Source of the DNA: Thermoleophilia bacterium
Lineage (GTDB): Bacteria > Actinomycetota > Thermoleophilia > Gaiellales > JAICJC01
DNA: 64,000 nt
Assembly (NCBI GenBank): GCA_025928435.1
Contig: JAICJM010000002.1
Location: forward strand, 1-64,000
Direction: 5' to 3'
Part shown: one piece after another, positions 50,199 through 61,158 of the stretch
How positions within the stretch are numbered: position 1 is the stretch's first letter
How the letters are laid out: each line of letters starts with the position of its first letter
Translations under genes and position numbers: made by a program
The notes under the pieces: generated by a model
Seen by the model: only the letters and a program-made list of their open reading frames with translations
Told to the model about the DNA's origin: nothing
Databases searched by the model: none

Positions 50199-51590
50199 AT
50201 GACCGACCGCGACCGTCTCGTCCACCTCTCGATCAGCGACCTGCGCGGCCTGCTGTCCACGGATGAGCTCACCGCCGAAGCCCTCGCAACCGCCTGCGCC
50301 GATCGGATCGAGCAGCGCAATCCCGAGCTGAACGCCGTCGTCCACCTCGATCGTGCGACGGTCACCGCGCAGGCCCAGGCGCTGGATCGCATCCCGCCCG
50401 ACCAGCGCGGCCCGCTCCACGGGATCCCCGTCGCCATCAAGGACGTGACCGAGACCGCCGACATGCCGACCACGTACGGCTCGCGCGCCTACGCCGGCTA
50501 CCGGACCGGATTCGACGCCGCGATCGTCCGCCTGCTCCGCGCCGCCGGCGCCGTCATCCTCTGCAAGACCAACACCCCCGAGCTCGCCTGCGAGCCGGCC
50601 ACGCGCAGCGAGCTCCACGGCGAGACCCACAACCCGTGGGATCTCGAGCGATCGCCCGGAGGGTCGAGCGGCGGCGCCGGCGCAGGCCTCGCCGCCGGGC
50701 TCTTCCCGCTCGCCCAGGGCACCGACGCGGGCGGATCGATCCGCATCCCCGCATCGTGCTGCGGCGTGGTCGGGATCAAGCCGACCCGCGGGCTCGTCAC
50801 CATGGATCCGCTCGGCCACGGGGCGTGGGGCGGCCTGCTTCACAACGGGCCGCTCGCGCGCAGCGTGCGCGACACCGCGATCGCGCTCGACGTGATGGCC
50901 ACGCCCTGCCGGCCCTCCGGCGAGCCCACCGCCCCCTGGAGCACGACGTTCGCCGACGCGTGCGACGCCGAGCTCCCACCCCTGCGCATCGCCGGCTCCG
51001 ATGCCGTCCCGGGCGCCGCGGTGGACGTCGAGGTCGCCGCCAGCTTCGCCGAGGCGGCCGAGGCGTTCCGGACGCTCGGCTGCGACGTCGCGCCGGCCGC
51101 GCCTGACTTCTCTGACTTCGCCGAGCCGTTCATGACGCTCGCCTGCGTTGCCTTCGCCGGCATGGGCAGCGCGATGCCCGACGAGCGGCTGGCGCTGATC
51201 GGACAGAAGTGCCTCGCGCTGATGAAGCGCGGCTGGGCGATCGGCGGCGCCGAGTACTACAACGCCACGCTCGCCGCGCAGGCCGCGGCCTCGCGGGCGC
51301 TCCAGTTCTGGGACGAGTACGACCTGCTGCTGACGCCGACGGTGCCCACCGTGCCGCCGCGGCTCGGCGAGTTCCCGTCGACTGACGAGTACGACGGGAT
51401 GTGGGCCGAGTACGGCTACTGGGAGACGTTCACCTCGCCCGCAAACCTCAGCGGCCAGCCCGCGATCGCGCTGCCCGCGACCCCGGGCCGCGAATCCCGG
51501 CTCCCCATCGGCATTCAGCTGATGGGCCGCCCCGGCGCCGACGCGCTGCTCCTGACGGCGGCCGCCGCCTATGAGAGGGCCAACGCATGA
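50199..51590 (+). CDS. Amidase (amidase-signature family)
   Basis: 463 residues. Ser-cisSer-Lys triad: Lys81 in GIPVAIKDV, the GGSSGG stretch (154-159) and Ser180 in GTDAGGSIRIPAS. The family hydrolyses amides to acid and ammonia. N-terminal helix begins LVHLSISDLRGLLSTDELTAE. Its end overlaps the M20 gene by 4 bases. It would follow the nitrilase or act on another amide in the same route. Confidence 0.93.
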   Translation: MTDRDRLVHLSISDLRGLLSTDELTAEALATACADRIEQRNPELNAVVHLDRATVTAQAQALDRIPPDQRGPLHGIPVAIKDVTETADMPTTYGSRAYAGYRTGFDAAIVRLLRAAGAVILCKTNTPELACEPATRSELHGETHNPWDLERSPGGSSGGAGAGLAAGLFPLAQGTDAGGSIRIPASCCGVVGIKPTRGLVTMDPLGHGAWGGLLHNGPLARSVRDTAIALDVMATPCRPSGEPTAPWSTTFADACDAELPPLRIAGSDAVPGAAVDVEVAASFAEAAEAFRTLGCDVAPAAPDFSDFAEPFMTLACVAFAGMGSAMPDERLALIGQKCLALMKRGWAIGGAEYYNATLAAQAAASRALQFWDEYDLLLTPTVPTVPPRLGEFPSTDEYDGMWAEYGYWETFTSPANLSGQPAIALPATPGRESRLPIGIQLMGRPGADALLLTAAAAYERANA

Positions 51591-52912
51591 ACGAGCTCGA
51601 GCAGTCCGTCGCCGACGCCATCGCCGCCGGCCGCGACGAGCTGGTGAGCCTCGTGGCCGACCTGGTCGGCTTCGATACGACCGCGCGCGAGCCGGCCGAC
51701 CCGCCCCGGCGGGAGGCCGATTTGCAGCGCTACCTCGCCGGGCGGCTGGCCGCCGCCGGCGCCTCGATCGACCTCTGGGAGCCCGAGGAGGGCTCGCTCG
51801 GCTCGCCCCGCCAGGTGCCGCCCGGCCTCGCCTTCGGCGGCAGACCGCAGCTCGCCGCGACGTTCGCCGGGACGGGTGGCGGCCGTTCGCTGCTCCTGAA
51901 CGGGCACATCGACGCGGTCACGCCCGACCCGGTCGACGCCTGGACGGGCGATCCCTGGCAGGCGGAGAGGCGGGAAGGGAAGCTGTACGGCGTCGGCGCG
52001 AGCGACATGAAGAGCGGCGTCGCCTGCATGGCCTACGCCGCCGAGGTGCTCGCCCGGCTCGGCGTGCGGCTGGAGGGCGATTTGATCGTCCACACCAACA
52101 CCGACGAGGAGTCGTCCGGTTCGGGCTCGATCGCCGGGGTCCGGCACGGCGTGCGGGCCGATGCCGGCATCTGCACCGAGCCCACTCCGGGCGAGATCTG
52201 GGTGGCCTGCCGCGGGTCGATGTCGCTGACGGTGAGCGTCGCGGGCCGCGCCGGCCACGCCGAGATCGAGCACCCGCACTGGCGCGAGGGCGGGGCGGTG
52301 AACGCGATCGACAAGGCCTCGGTCCTGATGGACGCGATCCGCGAGCTCGACGCCGAATGGCGGGCCCGCCCCGACCGCACGCATTCCTACCTGCCGCCCG
52401 CCACGATCATGACCACGGTGATCGAGGGCGGCACCTGGTATGTGATCTACCCGGCCTCGTGCACCTTCACGGTGAACATGCTCTACCTCCCGGCCGACGT
52501 GGACGCGGAGGGGTGGGGGACGGAGATGGCGCGCCAGGTCGAGGAGCGGCTGCTCGCGGCCGCCGCGACCGACGAGTGGCTGGCCGAGAACCCGCCGACC
52601 TTCGAGTGGGGGCCCGATCTGCCGCCGTTCGAGGTCGACGAGACGAGCCCGATCGTGGGGACGCTCGGCGGTGCCGCCGCCGACCTCGGCATGCCGCAAC
52701 GCCTCGGCGGCCTGGCGTCGTGGTTCGACGCGGCGTCCTTCACACGCTCCGGGGCGTGCCCGATGGTCGGGTTCGGCGCGGGCACCGCGGGCCGTCCGTT
52801 CGAGGGCCACAAGGCGGACGAGTCGGTTGTGATCGACGACCTGGTGCGCTGTGCCCAGACGCTCGCAATCACCGTGATGCGCTGGTGCGGAGTCGCGCCG
52901 GCTGACGGGTAA
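51587..52912 (+). CDS. M20-family metallohydrolase (ArgE/DapE-like deacylase)
   Basis: 441 residues. Metal ligands His107 and Asp140 (NGHIDAVTP, GVGASDMKSG), the catalytic Glu in NTDEESSGSG (174-175), and the dimerisation domain around 205-320 (GRAGHAEIEHPHWREGG). Such enzymes remove acyl, formyl or carbamoyl groups from amino-acid-like substrates. N-acyl substrate here unknown. Overlaps the amidase stop; the IclR gene starts 12 bases after its end. Confidence 0.92.
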   Translation: MNELEQSVADAIAAGRDELVSLVADLVGFDTTAREPADPPRREADLQRYLAGRLAAAGASIDLWEPEEGSLGSPRQVPPGLAFGGRPQLAATFAGTGGGRSLLLNGHIDAVTPDPVDAWTGDPWQAERREGKLYGVGASDMKSGVACMAYAAEVLARLGVRLEGDLIVHTNTDEESSGSGSIAGVRHGVRADAGICTEPTPGEIWVACRGSMSLTVSVAGRAGHAEIEHPHWREGGAVNAIDKASVLMDAIRELDAEWRARPDRTHSYLPPATIMTTVIEGGTWYVIYPASCTFTVNMLYLPADVDAEGWGTEMARQVEERLLAAAATDEWLAENPPTFEWGPDLPPFEVDETSPIVGTLGGAAADLGMPQRLGGLASWFDAASFTRSGACPMVGFGAGTAGRPFEGHKADESVVIDDLVRCAQTLAITVMRWCGVAPADG

Positions 52913-52924
52913 GGTCACAGCCGA

Positions 52925-53704
52925 ATGCCGCGACCGCGCACCGATAGCGATCCCGAGGCCCCCAAGGTCCTCGAGAAGGCGCTGCGGGTGCTGGAGGCGT
53001 TCGACGACCAGACGCCGGCGTGGTCGGAAGCGGCGCTGCGCCGCCGGCTCTCGATGCCGTCCACGACGCTCAACCGCATCTTGCGCAGCCTCGAGCGGGC
53101 GGGCTACCTGGTGCGCTACGAGGATGGCCGCTACCAGCTGGGGGCCGCCGCGGTCCGGCTCGGCAACCGCGCCGGCCGCACCCTGAACCTGGGCACCGCG
53201 CTCGAGCCGCACCTCCGCGCCCTGGGCCAGGAGACCGGCGAGCTGGTGATCCTCGGCATTCCGGACGTCTCCGCCGGAGTGGCCCGGTACGTCAAGACGG
53301 TGGACTCGCCCAGCCGCCTGCGGGTCACGGCCGAGATCGGCAGCGAGGTGCCGCTCACCGCGGGGGCGACGGCCAAGGCCATCTTCGCGTTCCTGCCCGA
53401 GGATCGGATCGAGCAGATGATCGCGCAGGCGTCGCGGGCGATCGCGGCCGGCACCATCACCGACGCCGCGGTGCTGCGCGAGCAGGTGCGTCAGATCCGC
53501 GAGCGCGGCTGGGCGTTCAGCTGGCAGGAGACCTACGACGGCGCGTGGGCGGTCGCCGCGCCGTTGCTCGACGCCGACAGGCAGACCGCGTATGCCGCGA
53601 TCGGCGTGGCGACACCCGTCTCGCGGCACAGCGAGGAGACCGAGCGGGCCGTCCGCGACGCGGTGCTGCGCACGGTCAAGGACGCCTCGCGCACGCTCGG
53701 CTGA
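52925..53704 (+). CDS. IclR-family transcriptional regulator
   Basis: 259 residues. Winged HTH (about 15-75): KVLEKALRVLEAFDD, SEAALRRRLSMPSTTLNRILRSLERAGYLVRYEDGRYQLG. The effector domain (80-255) shows EVPLTAGATAKAIFAFLP and WAVAAPLLDA. It sits inside the operon, not divergent to it. Likely the local sensor of the cluster's substrate, acting at the dyads near 50144 or 55319. Confidence 0.93.
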   Translation: MPRPRTDSDPEAPKVLEKALRVLEAFDDQTPAWSEAALRRRLSMPSTTLNRILRSLERAGYLVRYEDGRYQLGAAAVRLGNRAGRTLNLGTALEPHLRALGQETGELVILGIPDVSAGVARYVKTVDSPSRLRVTAEIGSEVPLTAGATAKAIFAFLPEDRIEQMIAQASRAIAAGTITDAAVLREQVRQIRERGWAFSWQETYDGAWAVAAPLLDADRQTAYAAIGVATPVSRHSEETERAVRDAVLRTVKDASRTLG

Positions 53705-53724
53705 CGTGCCAGGAGGATGAAATC

Positions 53725-55263
53725 ATGACCTCGCCCGAGTTCGACTACGTCGTCGTCGGCGGAGGCACCGCGGGCGCGGTCGTCGCCTCACGGCTGTCCG
53801 CAGACCCCGACGTGTCGGTCGCCCTGGTCGAGTGGGGCCCGGCCGACGAGCACGAGCCGCGCGCGCTCGAGCTGCGCCGCTGGGCTGAGATGCTGGAATC
53901 GGAGTACGACCTCGACTACCCGTCGGTCGACCAGCCGCGCGGCAACTCGCACATCCGCCAGGCCCGCGCCAGGATCCTCGGCGGCTGCTCGTCGCACAAC
54001 ACCATGATCGCCTTCCGGCCGCCTGCCCGCGACTTGGACGAGTGGGTAGCAGCCGGCGCCGAGGGGTGGGGCGCGGACGAGTTCCTCCGCTACTACGACC
54101 GCCTGGCGACGAACATCGTGCCGGTCGCCCCCGAGCACCGCAACCCCTACCTGGCGGATGTGATCTCGGCGGCCTCCACGGCCCTCGGCATCCCGGTGCG
54201 CAAGCGGTGGAACGACGGGCCGTTCTGCGACGGCACGGGCTTCCTCGAGCTCGGCTACTACCCGGAGACGGGCGTCCGCTCGTCGTCGTCGGTCGACTAC
54301 CTGCATCCCATCGCCGCCGATCGAGCCAACCTCCACATGGAGCTCGAGACGCGGGTGCTGCGGGTGCTCATCGACCCCGGCGGCGACTCCGGCCGGCGCG
54401 CGCGGGCGATCGAGGTCGAGCGCCCCGGCGGCGGCCGCGCCGAGATCGCCGCCCGGCGCGAGATCGTGCTCTGCGCCGGCTCGATCGACACGCCGCGCCT
54501 CTTGCTGCTGTCAGGCGTGGGGCCGGCCGATGACTTGCGCGCCGCCGGCGTCGAGGTGGTGCACCACCTGCCCGGCGTCGGCGAAAACCTGATGGACCAC
54601 CCCGAGGGCCTGGTGCTGTGGGAGGCCACCGAGCCGATCCCCGACATCGGTGCGAGCGACTGGGACGCCATCATCTCGCTGCGGCTGGATCCGGCGGCTT
54701 CGGTGCCCGACATCCTGTGCCACATCCCGCTGATGACGCTCGCCGACCACAGTGAGCGGCTGGGGTTCTCGACCCCCGAGCACAGCCTGTCGCTCACGCC
54801 GAATGTGGCCAAGCCGCGCAGCCGCGGCCGGGTGTGGATCGAGTCGCCCGACCCGGCCGCCCGGCCGCTGATCGACTACGGCTACTTCACCGACCCGGAC
54901 GGCCACGACGAGCGCACGCTGCTGGCCGGCATGCGGATGGCGCGCCGGGTGGCGGCTACCGAGCCGATGGCGCGCTGGATCGCCCGCGAGGTGTTCCCCG
55001 GCCCCGGCGTGCAGACCGACGAGGAGCTGTCCGGGCTCGCCCGGGCGGCGCATCACACCGTCTACCACGTCTCCGGCACCTGCCGGATCGGCGCCGCCGG
55101 TGACCCGGCCGCGGTCGTCGACCCGCAGCTGCGCGTGCGCGGCATCGCCGGGCTGCGCGTCGCCGACGCCTCGGTCTTCCCGGTGATCACCACCGTCAAC
55201 ACCGTCGTCACCGTCCTGATGGTGGGCGAGCGGGCCGCCGACCTGATCCGCGCGGAGGGGTGA
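53725..55263 (+). CDS. GMC-family FAD oxidoreductase (choline dehydrogenase-like)
   Basis: 512 residues. FAD motif VVVGGGTAGAVVASRLSADP, ILGGCSSHNTMIAFRP, REIVLCAGSIDTPRLLLLSGVGP (GMC signature 2), and active-site HHTVYHVSGTCRIG with the catalytic His; ends VADASVFPVITTVNTVVTVLMVGERAADLIR. Oxidises an alcohol group to an aldehyde. AGGAGG precedes the ATG. Substrate open; in context it may act on a hydroxyl-bearing imported compound. Confidence 0.93.
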   Translation: MTSPEFDYVVVGGGTAGAVVASRLSADPDVSVALVEWGPADEHEPRALELRRWAEMLESEYDLDYPSVDQPRGNSHIRQARARILGGCSSHNTMIAFRPPARDLDEWVAAGAEGWGADEFLRYYDRLATNIVPVAPEHRNPYLADVISAASTALGIPVRKRWNDGPFCDGTGFLELGYYPETGVRSSSSVDYLHPIAADRANLHMELETRVLRVLIDPGGDSGRRARAIEVERPGGGRAEIAARREIVLCAGSIDTPRLLLLSGVGPADDLRAAGVEVVHHLPGVGENLMDHPEGLVLWEATEPIPDIGASDWDAIISLRLDPAASVPDILCHIPLMTLADHSERLGFSTPEHSLSLTPNVAKPRSRGRVWIESPDPAARPLIDYGYFTDPDGHDERTLLAGMRMARRVAATEPMARWIAREVFPGPGVQTDEELSGLARAAHHTVYHVSGTCRIGAAGDPAAVVDPQLRVRGIAGLRVADASVFPVITTVNTVVTVLMVGERAADLIRAEG

Positions 55264-55318
55264 GCGGTCCGCTTGCACCCCGAGCCGGCGATGTGTAGTG
55301 TAGATCAAATTGGGATGG

Positions 55319-55337
55319 TTTTCCGAAGTTCGGGAAA
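55319..55337. promoter_or_regulatory. Dyad before the ABC importer genes
   Basis: TTTTCCGAA-G-TTCGGGAAA, 9-base arms with one mismatch. It lies 22 bases before the first permease start, in a 95-base AT-richer gap (TGTAGTGTAGATC upstream may hold a -10). A good candidate for an IclR-type operator with its own promoter. Confidence 0.5.
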
Positions 55338-55358
55338 TAAGGACGGAGCGATGATCCG

Positions 55359-56252
55359 GTGACTCCGCGCCGCTACCTGCTCGCACTGGGCGTGCCCGGG
55401 CTGATCTGGGTCGTCCTGTTCGTCACCCTCGCCCTCTACTCGCTGCTCGCGATCGCGCTGGGAGGGCTCGACCCGCTGCTGCTGACGCCGGTGCCGGCGT
55501 GGAACCCGCTCGACTGGAGCACCGCCAACGTGCACGAGGTGGCCCAGGCCCTGCAGCCGTTCTCGGGCGACACGTGGATCGTGTTCCAGCGGACATGCAT
55601 TTACATCCTGATCGCGCTGGCCGGGTGCATCCTGATCGGCTACCCGGTCGCGTACTTCACCGCGGTGCACGCCGGCCGCTGGCGGGGGACGATCCTGGCG
55701 CTGCTCGTGCTGCCGCTGCTGGTGAGCTACATGCTGCGGATGCTCGCCTGGGTCGGCCTCCTGTCCCCGCAGGGCTGGGTGAACGCGGTGCTCGTGCCGC
55801 TGCACGTCGTCCCGGCGAACTACGGGTGGCTCGACGGGCGGGCGATCACCGTCGTCTCCGGGCTGATGTACGGCTGGATCCCGTACTTCATCATCCCCGT
55901 CTACGCCGCCCTGGCGCGGTTCGACACGCGCTACCTGGAGGCGTCGCGCGACCTCGGCGCGGGCACCGGCTCGACGTTCTTCCACGTGACGCTGCCGATG
56001 TCGCGGCAGGGCCTGCTGGCGGGCACGGTGGTGGTGGCGCTGCCGATGTTCGGCGACTTCTTCACCAACGGGCTGCTCTCCGGCGTGAGCTCGACGGGCA
56101 TGGTCGGCACCCTGATCAACACCTACGCCGAGAGCCAGACCAACCAGGCGGTCGCCGCGGCGCTCGCGGTGTGGCTGACCGTGTTCCTCGCCATCCTGCT
56201 GCTGCCCTACCTGCGCAGCTCGGCGCGGGCGGGCCGGGAGGTGGGCCGGTGA
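55359..56252 (+). CDS. ABC transporter permease, PotB-like
   Basis: 297 residues from GTG. Six membrane helices; the inner-loop EAA motif reads EASRDLGAGTGSTFFHVTLPMSRQG. Family: spermidine/putrescine/2-aminoethylphosphonate permeases. The end overlaps the second permease by 4 bases (GTGA). Forms the channel with it. Confidence 0.92.
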   Translation: MTPRRYLLALGVPGLIWVVLFVTLALYSLLAIALGGLDPLLLTPVPAWNPLDWSTANVHEVAQALQPFSGDTWIVFQRTCIYILIALAGCILIGYPVAYFTAVHAGRWRGTILALLVLPLLVSYMLRMLAWVGLLSPQGWVNAVLVPLHVVPANYGWLDGRAITVVSGLMYGWIPYFIIPVYAALARFDTRYLEASRDLGAGTGSTFFHVTLPMSRQGLLAGTVVVALPMFGDFFTNGLLSGVSSTGMVGTLINTYAESQTNQAVAAALAVWLTVFLAILLLPYLRSSARAGREVGR

Positions 56253-57132
56253 GGTCGCGCCTGCGGCATGCGTCCTGGGGCAAGATGGGCTTGGTCGCGA
56301 TCGTGGTGCTCTACATCCTCTGGTCGCTGGCGCCGGTGGCGATCGCGTTCCTGTTCTCGTTCAACGCCGGCTATTCGCGCAGCACGTGGCAGGGGTTCTC
56401 GATGCAGTGGTGGACCGGGCCGAAGTCCGTGTTCAACCTGCCGATCTACACCGACGCGATCCGCCACAGCCTGCTGCTCGCCGTGCTTGCCGTGATCATC
56501 ACCGTGCCGCTGGGCGTCTCGCTCTCGATCTTCCTCAGCCGCTGGCGCGGCATCACCGCGCGGCCGGCATCGTTCCTGGCGACCGTGCCGCTGGTCGTGC
56601 CCGAGCTGGTGCTGGCGCTGGCCCTGTTCTTCCTGGTCACCAAGGTGAACCTGCCCATCGTCACGCTGGGCACGTCGGGCCAGGTGGTCGGGCAGGTCAC
56701 CTTCATCCTGCCGCTGGTGATCGTGATCACCATCGGCCGGCTCTCCTCGATCCCCACCGGCTACGAGGAGGCTGCCCAGGATTTGGGCGCATCGCCGCCG
56801 CAGTCGTTTCGGCTGGTGCTCGTGCCGCTCCTCCAGCCGGCCATCCTGGCCAGCGCGATCGTGGCCTTCGCGGTCTCGATCGACGACTTCGTGATCACGC
56901 AGTACATGTCGTCGACCTCGTCCACGCAGTCGGTGCCGATGCTGATCTACACCGCCACCAGGGGCGGGGCCACGCCGGCGCTGAACGCGATGGCCACCAT
57001 CATGGCGGTGACGACGATCGTGATCGCCGCGGTCGGATTCGCCCTCTACCGGCTGCTCGCGCGGCGCGAGCAGATCACCGACGCGCCGGCGACCGCGCCC
57101 GCGCTCGCCGTCTCCCGGGAGGGCGCGCTCTG

Positions 57133-57133
<1 letters not shown>
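56249..57133 (+). CDS. ABC transporter permease, PotC-like
   Basis: 294 residues from GTG. Six helices, EAA motif EEAAQDLGASPPQSFRLVLVPLLQPAI and the PotC-type segment AFAVSIDDFVITQYMS. The end overlaps the ATPase gene start. Partner of the previous permease. Confidence 0.92.
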
Positions 57134-58270
<1,137 letters not shown>

Positions 58271-58278
<8 letters not shown>

Positions 58279-59548
58279 CCAAGACGAGGGCCCGCGGCTG
58301 AGCCCGCTGGCGAAGCGGATGACCCGCCAGGCGATGATGCGCAAGACCGCCGGCGGTGCCGCCGCGCTCGGCGCGTCGAGCTGGCTGCTCGCCGCCTGCG
58401 GAGGCTCGAGCAGCGGCGGATCCGGCGGATCCGGCGGGTCGACCTCGAACGACCCGTCGCTCCCGATCGGCACGAAGAACCGGCCGATCACCCTGCCCAT
58501 GTCGTCGGACAACCCGGCGATCGCGTCGGGCAAATCGCCCGAGCCCGGCCCCTTCATCATCTACGACTGGGACTACTACCTGAGCCCGGCCGTGATCAAG
58601 AGCTTCGAGCAGAAGTACAACGTCAAGGCCCAGCTCACCACGTTCGCGTCCATCGACGAGGCGGTCAACAAGATCGCGTCGGGCGCCATCACCCCGGACG
58701 TCTGGGTGCCGGACGCCGAGCACATCTACCAGGTGGCGCAGAGCAAGCTGATCCAGCCGATCAACCACAGCTACATCCCCAACCTCGGCAAGGCGATCCC
58801 CGCCGCCGGCAACCCGTGGTATGACCGCGGCGCCCGGTACACGTCGCCCAACTTCATCAACACGTTCGGCATCGGGTGGCGCAACGACCTGGTGAACATC
58901 AACCCGGCGAACGAGAAGAACTGCTGGGACGTGTTCTGGGAGACCCCCAGCGGCACCCCGATGGGCATGCTGAACGCCGCCCCGTACGACGCGATCAGCA
59001 TGGCGATGATCCGCAACGGCAGCACCCTCGAGCACGTCAGCGAGGACGACGTGACCAAGGCGGCCAACGACCTCTCCAAGCTGTCCAACGTGAAGTGGCA
59101 GTACACGAGCTTCCAGCCGCTCGGCACGGGCGTCGAGCACCTGGCGTTCGCCTTCAACGGCGACTTCGCCGTGATCGGCAACTACCTGTCCAAGTCGGTG
59201 CCGATCAGCGCCGTGGACTACTACTTCCCCGCGGCCGGCAACGGCGTGATCCTGAACGACTGCTGGACGATCCCCAAGTCGGCCAAGAACCCGGTCCTGG
59301 CGCACCTGTGGATGGACCACTTCCTCGAGACCGAGAGCGCCATCGCCAACTTCCGCGATGTCGGCTACCAGACCATGCTGACCGATCTCACCGTGGACAA
59401 GCTGGTCGCCGCCAAGGTGGCCGACCCCCACGAGATCGAGATGGCATTCTCGCCCCCGGCGTTCCAGGAGAACGGCATCCCGGTGCCCTTCTGGAACACC
59501 CAGCAGCTGACGTGGATGGAGCGTGAGTTCGCCCAGTTGACCTCGTAG
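58271..59548 (+). CDS. Periplasmic-type substrate-binding lipoprotein, PotD-like
   Basis: 425 residues. N-terminal signal: AMMRKTAGGAAALGASSWLLAACGG, lipobox LAAC, then a Gly/Ser linker (about 40-55). The mature part matches polyamine-type binding proteins: FIIYDWDYYLSPAVIKSFEQKYNVKAQ, PDVWVPDAEHIYQVAQ, GNYLSKSVPISAVDYYFPAAG, and DCWTIPKSAKNP. AAGGAG before the ATG. It decides the substrate of the importer; a cationic amine-like compound is likely, but unproven. Confidence 0.93.
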
Positions 59549-59649
59549 CCGACGCGCCCCACTCAACTGATGTCGAGCAGCATCACGAACGGTCGCGAGA
59601 CCGGGTGGACGACCCACGGGCGGAGCCAGAAGCAGGAACGGAGCACACG

Positions 59650-61158
59650 ATGATCAGAACCGGAGACGAATACCGCGAATCGATCCGCGACGGGCGCGAG
59701 GTCTGGGTGGATGGCGAGAAGGTCGCCGACGTGACCACCCATCCGTCACTGAAGCCGATCATCGACGCCCGCGCGCGGATCTACGACATGGCGCACGATC
59801 CGAAGACGCGCGACGTGGTGTCGTACCTCGACACCGAGACCAACGAGCGCTGCCCGGTGGGCGCCAAGCTGCCGCTGACCCGGGAGGACTGGCACGCCAA
59901 GCGTACGGCGGTGGACGCGGTCATGGACGACCTGAACGGGATCGTCACCCGCGTCGGCGACGAGACCGTCGGCGAGATGTGGTCACTCTTCGACGGCCAG
60001 GACGTGCTCAACGAGATCAACCCGGCGTTCTCGGAGCACATCCGCGACCACATCCGCCACGCCGCGCTCGCCGACCCCTTCCACGTGTCGGCCAACACCG
60101 ACGCCAAGGGTGACCGCTCCAAGCGGCCGCAGGATCAGGACCCGGACGTGCTGCTGCACGCCGTGCGCGAGACCGGCGACGGCATCGTGGTGCGCGGAGC
60201 CAAGTTCGAGACGGCCGCCGCATACGCCAACCAGGCGTTCGTCAAGCCGACCATCGGCGACTGGGGCGACGCCGAGCTCTCCGACTACGCGGTCGGGTTC
60301 GTGGCGCAGATGAACGCCCCGGGGATCAAGCACATCTGCCGCTCGTCGTTCGCCGGCCGCGGGCCGGACGCCGACTATCCGATGTCGAACCGGTTCGACG
60401 AGATCGACACCATGATCGTCTTCGACGACGTGGAGATCCCCTGGGAGAACGTCTTCTTCTACCGGCACACAAAGGCGGCGGCGTTCATCCGCGCGACACT
60501 GCACCGCTACTCGATGTTCCCCTTCGTCCAGCGGCACCTGCGGTTCGCCGACCTGATGATCGGCGTCGCGTACACCAACGCGGTGCAGACGGGCGTGAAG
60601 ATGCACCAGGGCGTGCGCGAGCGGCTGGCCGAGCTGGTCTGCTACCGCGAGGGGATCAACGCCCACCTGACGGCCGCGATCGACATGGCGGAGACCAGCC
60701 CGGGCGGCCTGATGATGCCGAACCAGGCGCTCCTCTACACGGGCCGGGTGCTGGCGTGCTCGCAGCTTCCGCAGATCATGCACGCCGCGCGTGACCTGCT
60801 CGGCGGCCAGCTGTGCGTGACGCCCAACGCGGCGGCCTTCGCCGATCCCGACGAGGCCGTGTGGCTGGACAAGTACCTGGCCATCGGCGATGTCGGCGCC
60901 GAGGATCGCCGGCGGCTGTTCGCGTTCGCCCGCGACCTGCTCAACTCCGACTACGCCGGGCACCGGCTGACGTTCCAGCTGTTCGCCCAGTCGCCGCGGT
61001 TCTCACACCTGCTGGCCGTCTACAACAACTACGACTTCGCGGGGCCCGCCGACCTCGTCAAGCGGTACGCGGGCCTCGAGAGCGAGCTGCCCCAGCGCGA
61101 GGATCGGCTCATCTCCGCCACGCCGGCGGTCGACGCACCGAGCCAGGCCGGCACGTGA
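59650..61158 (+). CDS. HpaB-type flavin-dependent monooxygenase (4-hydroxyphenylacetate 3-monooxygenase family)
   Basis: 502 residues. Starts TGDEYRESIRDGREVWVDGEKV, as HpaB homologues do; contains DVLLHAVRETGDGIVVRGAKFETAAAYANQAFV, FDEIDTMIVFDDVEIPWENVFFYR and DLLGGQLCVTPNAAAFADP. These enzymes use FADH2 from a partner reductase to hydroxylate aromatic rings. No reductase is next to it; the FMN reductase at 1364 is far away. Its end overlaps the imidazolonepropionase-like gene (GTGA). The ring attacked is unknown. Confidence 0.92.
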   Translation: MIRTGDEYRESIRDGREVWVDGEKVADVTTHPSLKPIIDARARIYDMAHDPKTRDVVSYLDTETNERCPVGAKLPLTREDWHAKRTAVDAVMDDLNGIVTRVGDETVGEMWSLFDGQDVLNEINPAFSEHIRDHIRHAALADPFHVSANTDAKGDRSKRPQDQDPDVLLHAVRETGDGIVVRGAKFETAAAYANQAFVKPTIGDWGDAELSDYAVGFVAQMNAPGIKHICRSSFAGRGPDADYPMSNRFDEIDTMIVFDDVEIPWENVFFYRHTKAAAFIRATLHRYSMFPFVQRHLRFADLMIGVAYTNAVQTGVKMHQGVRERLAELVCYREGINAHLTAAIDMAETSPGGLMMPNQALLYTGRVLACSQLPQIMHAARDLLGGQLCVTPNAAAFADPDEAVWLDKYLAIGDVGAEDRRRLFAFARDLLNSDYAGHRLTFQLFAQSPRFSHLLAVYNNYDFAGPADLVKRYAGLESELPQREDRLISATPAVDAPSQAGT

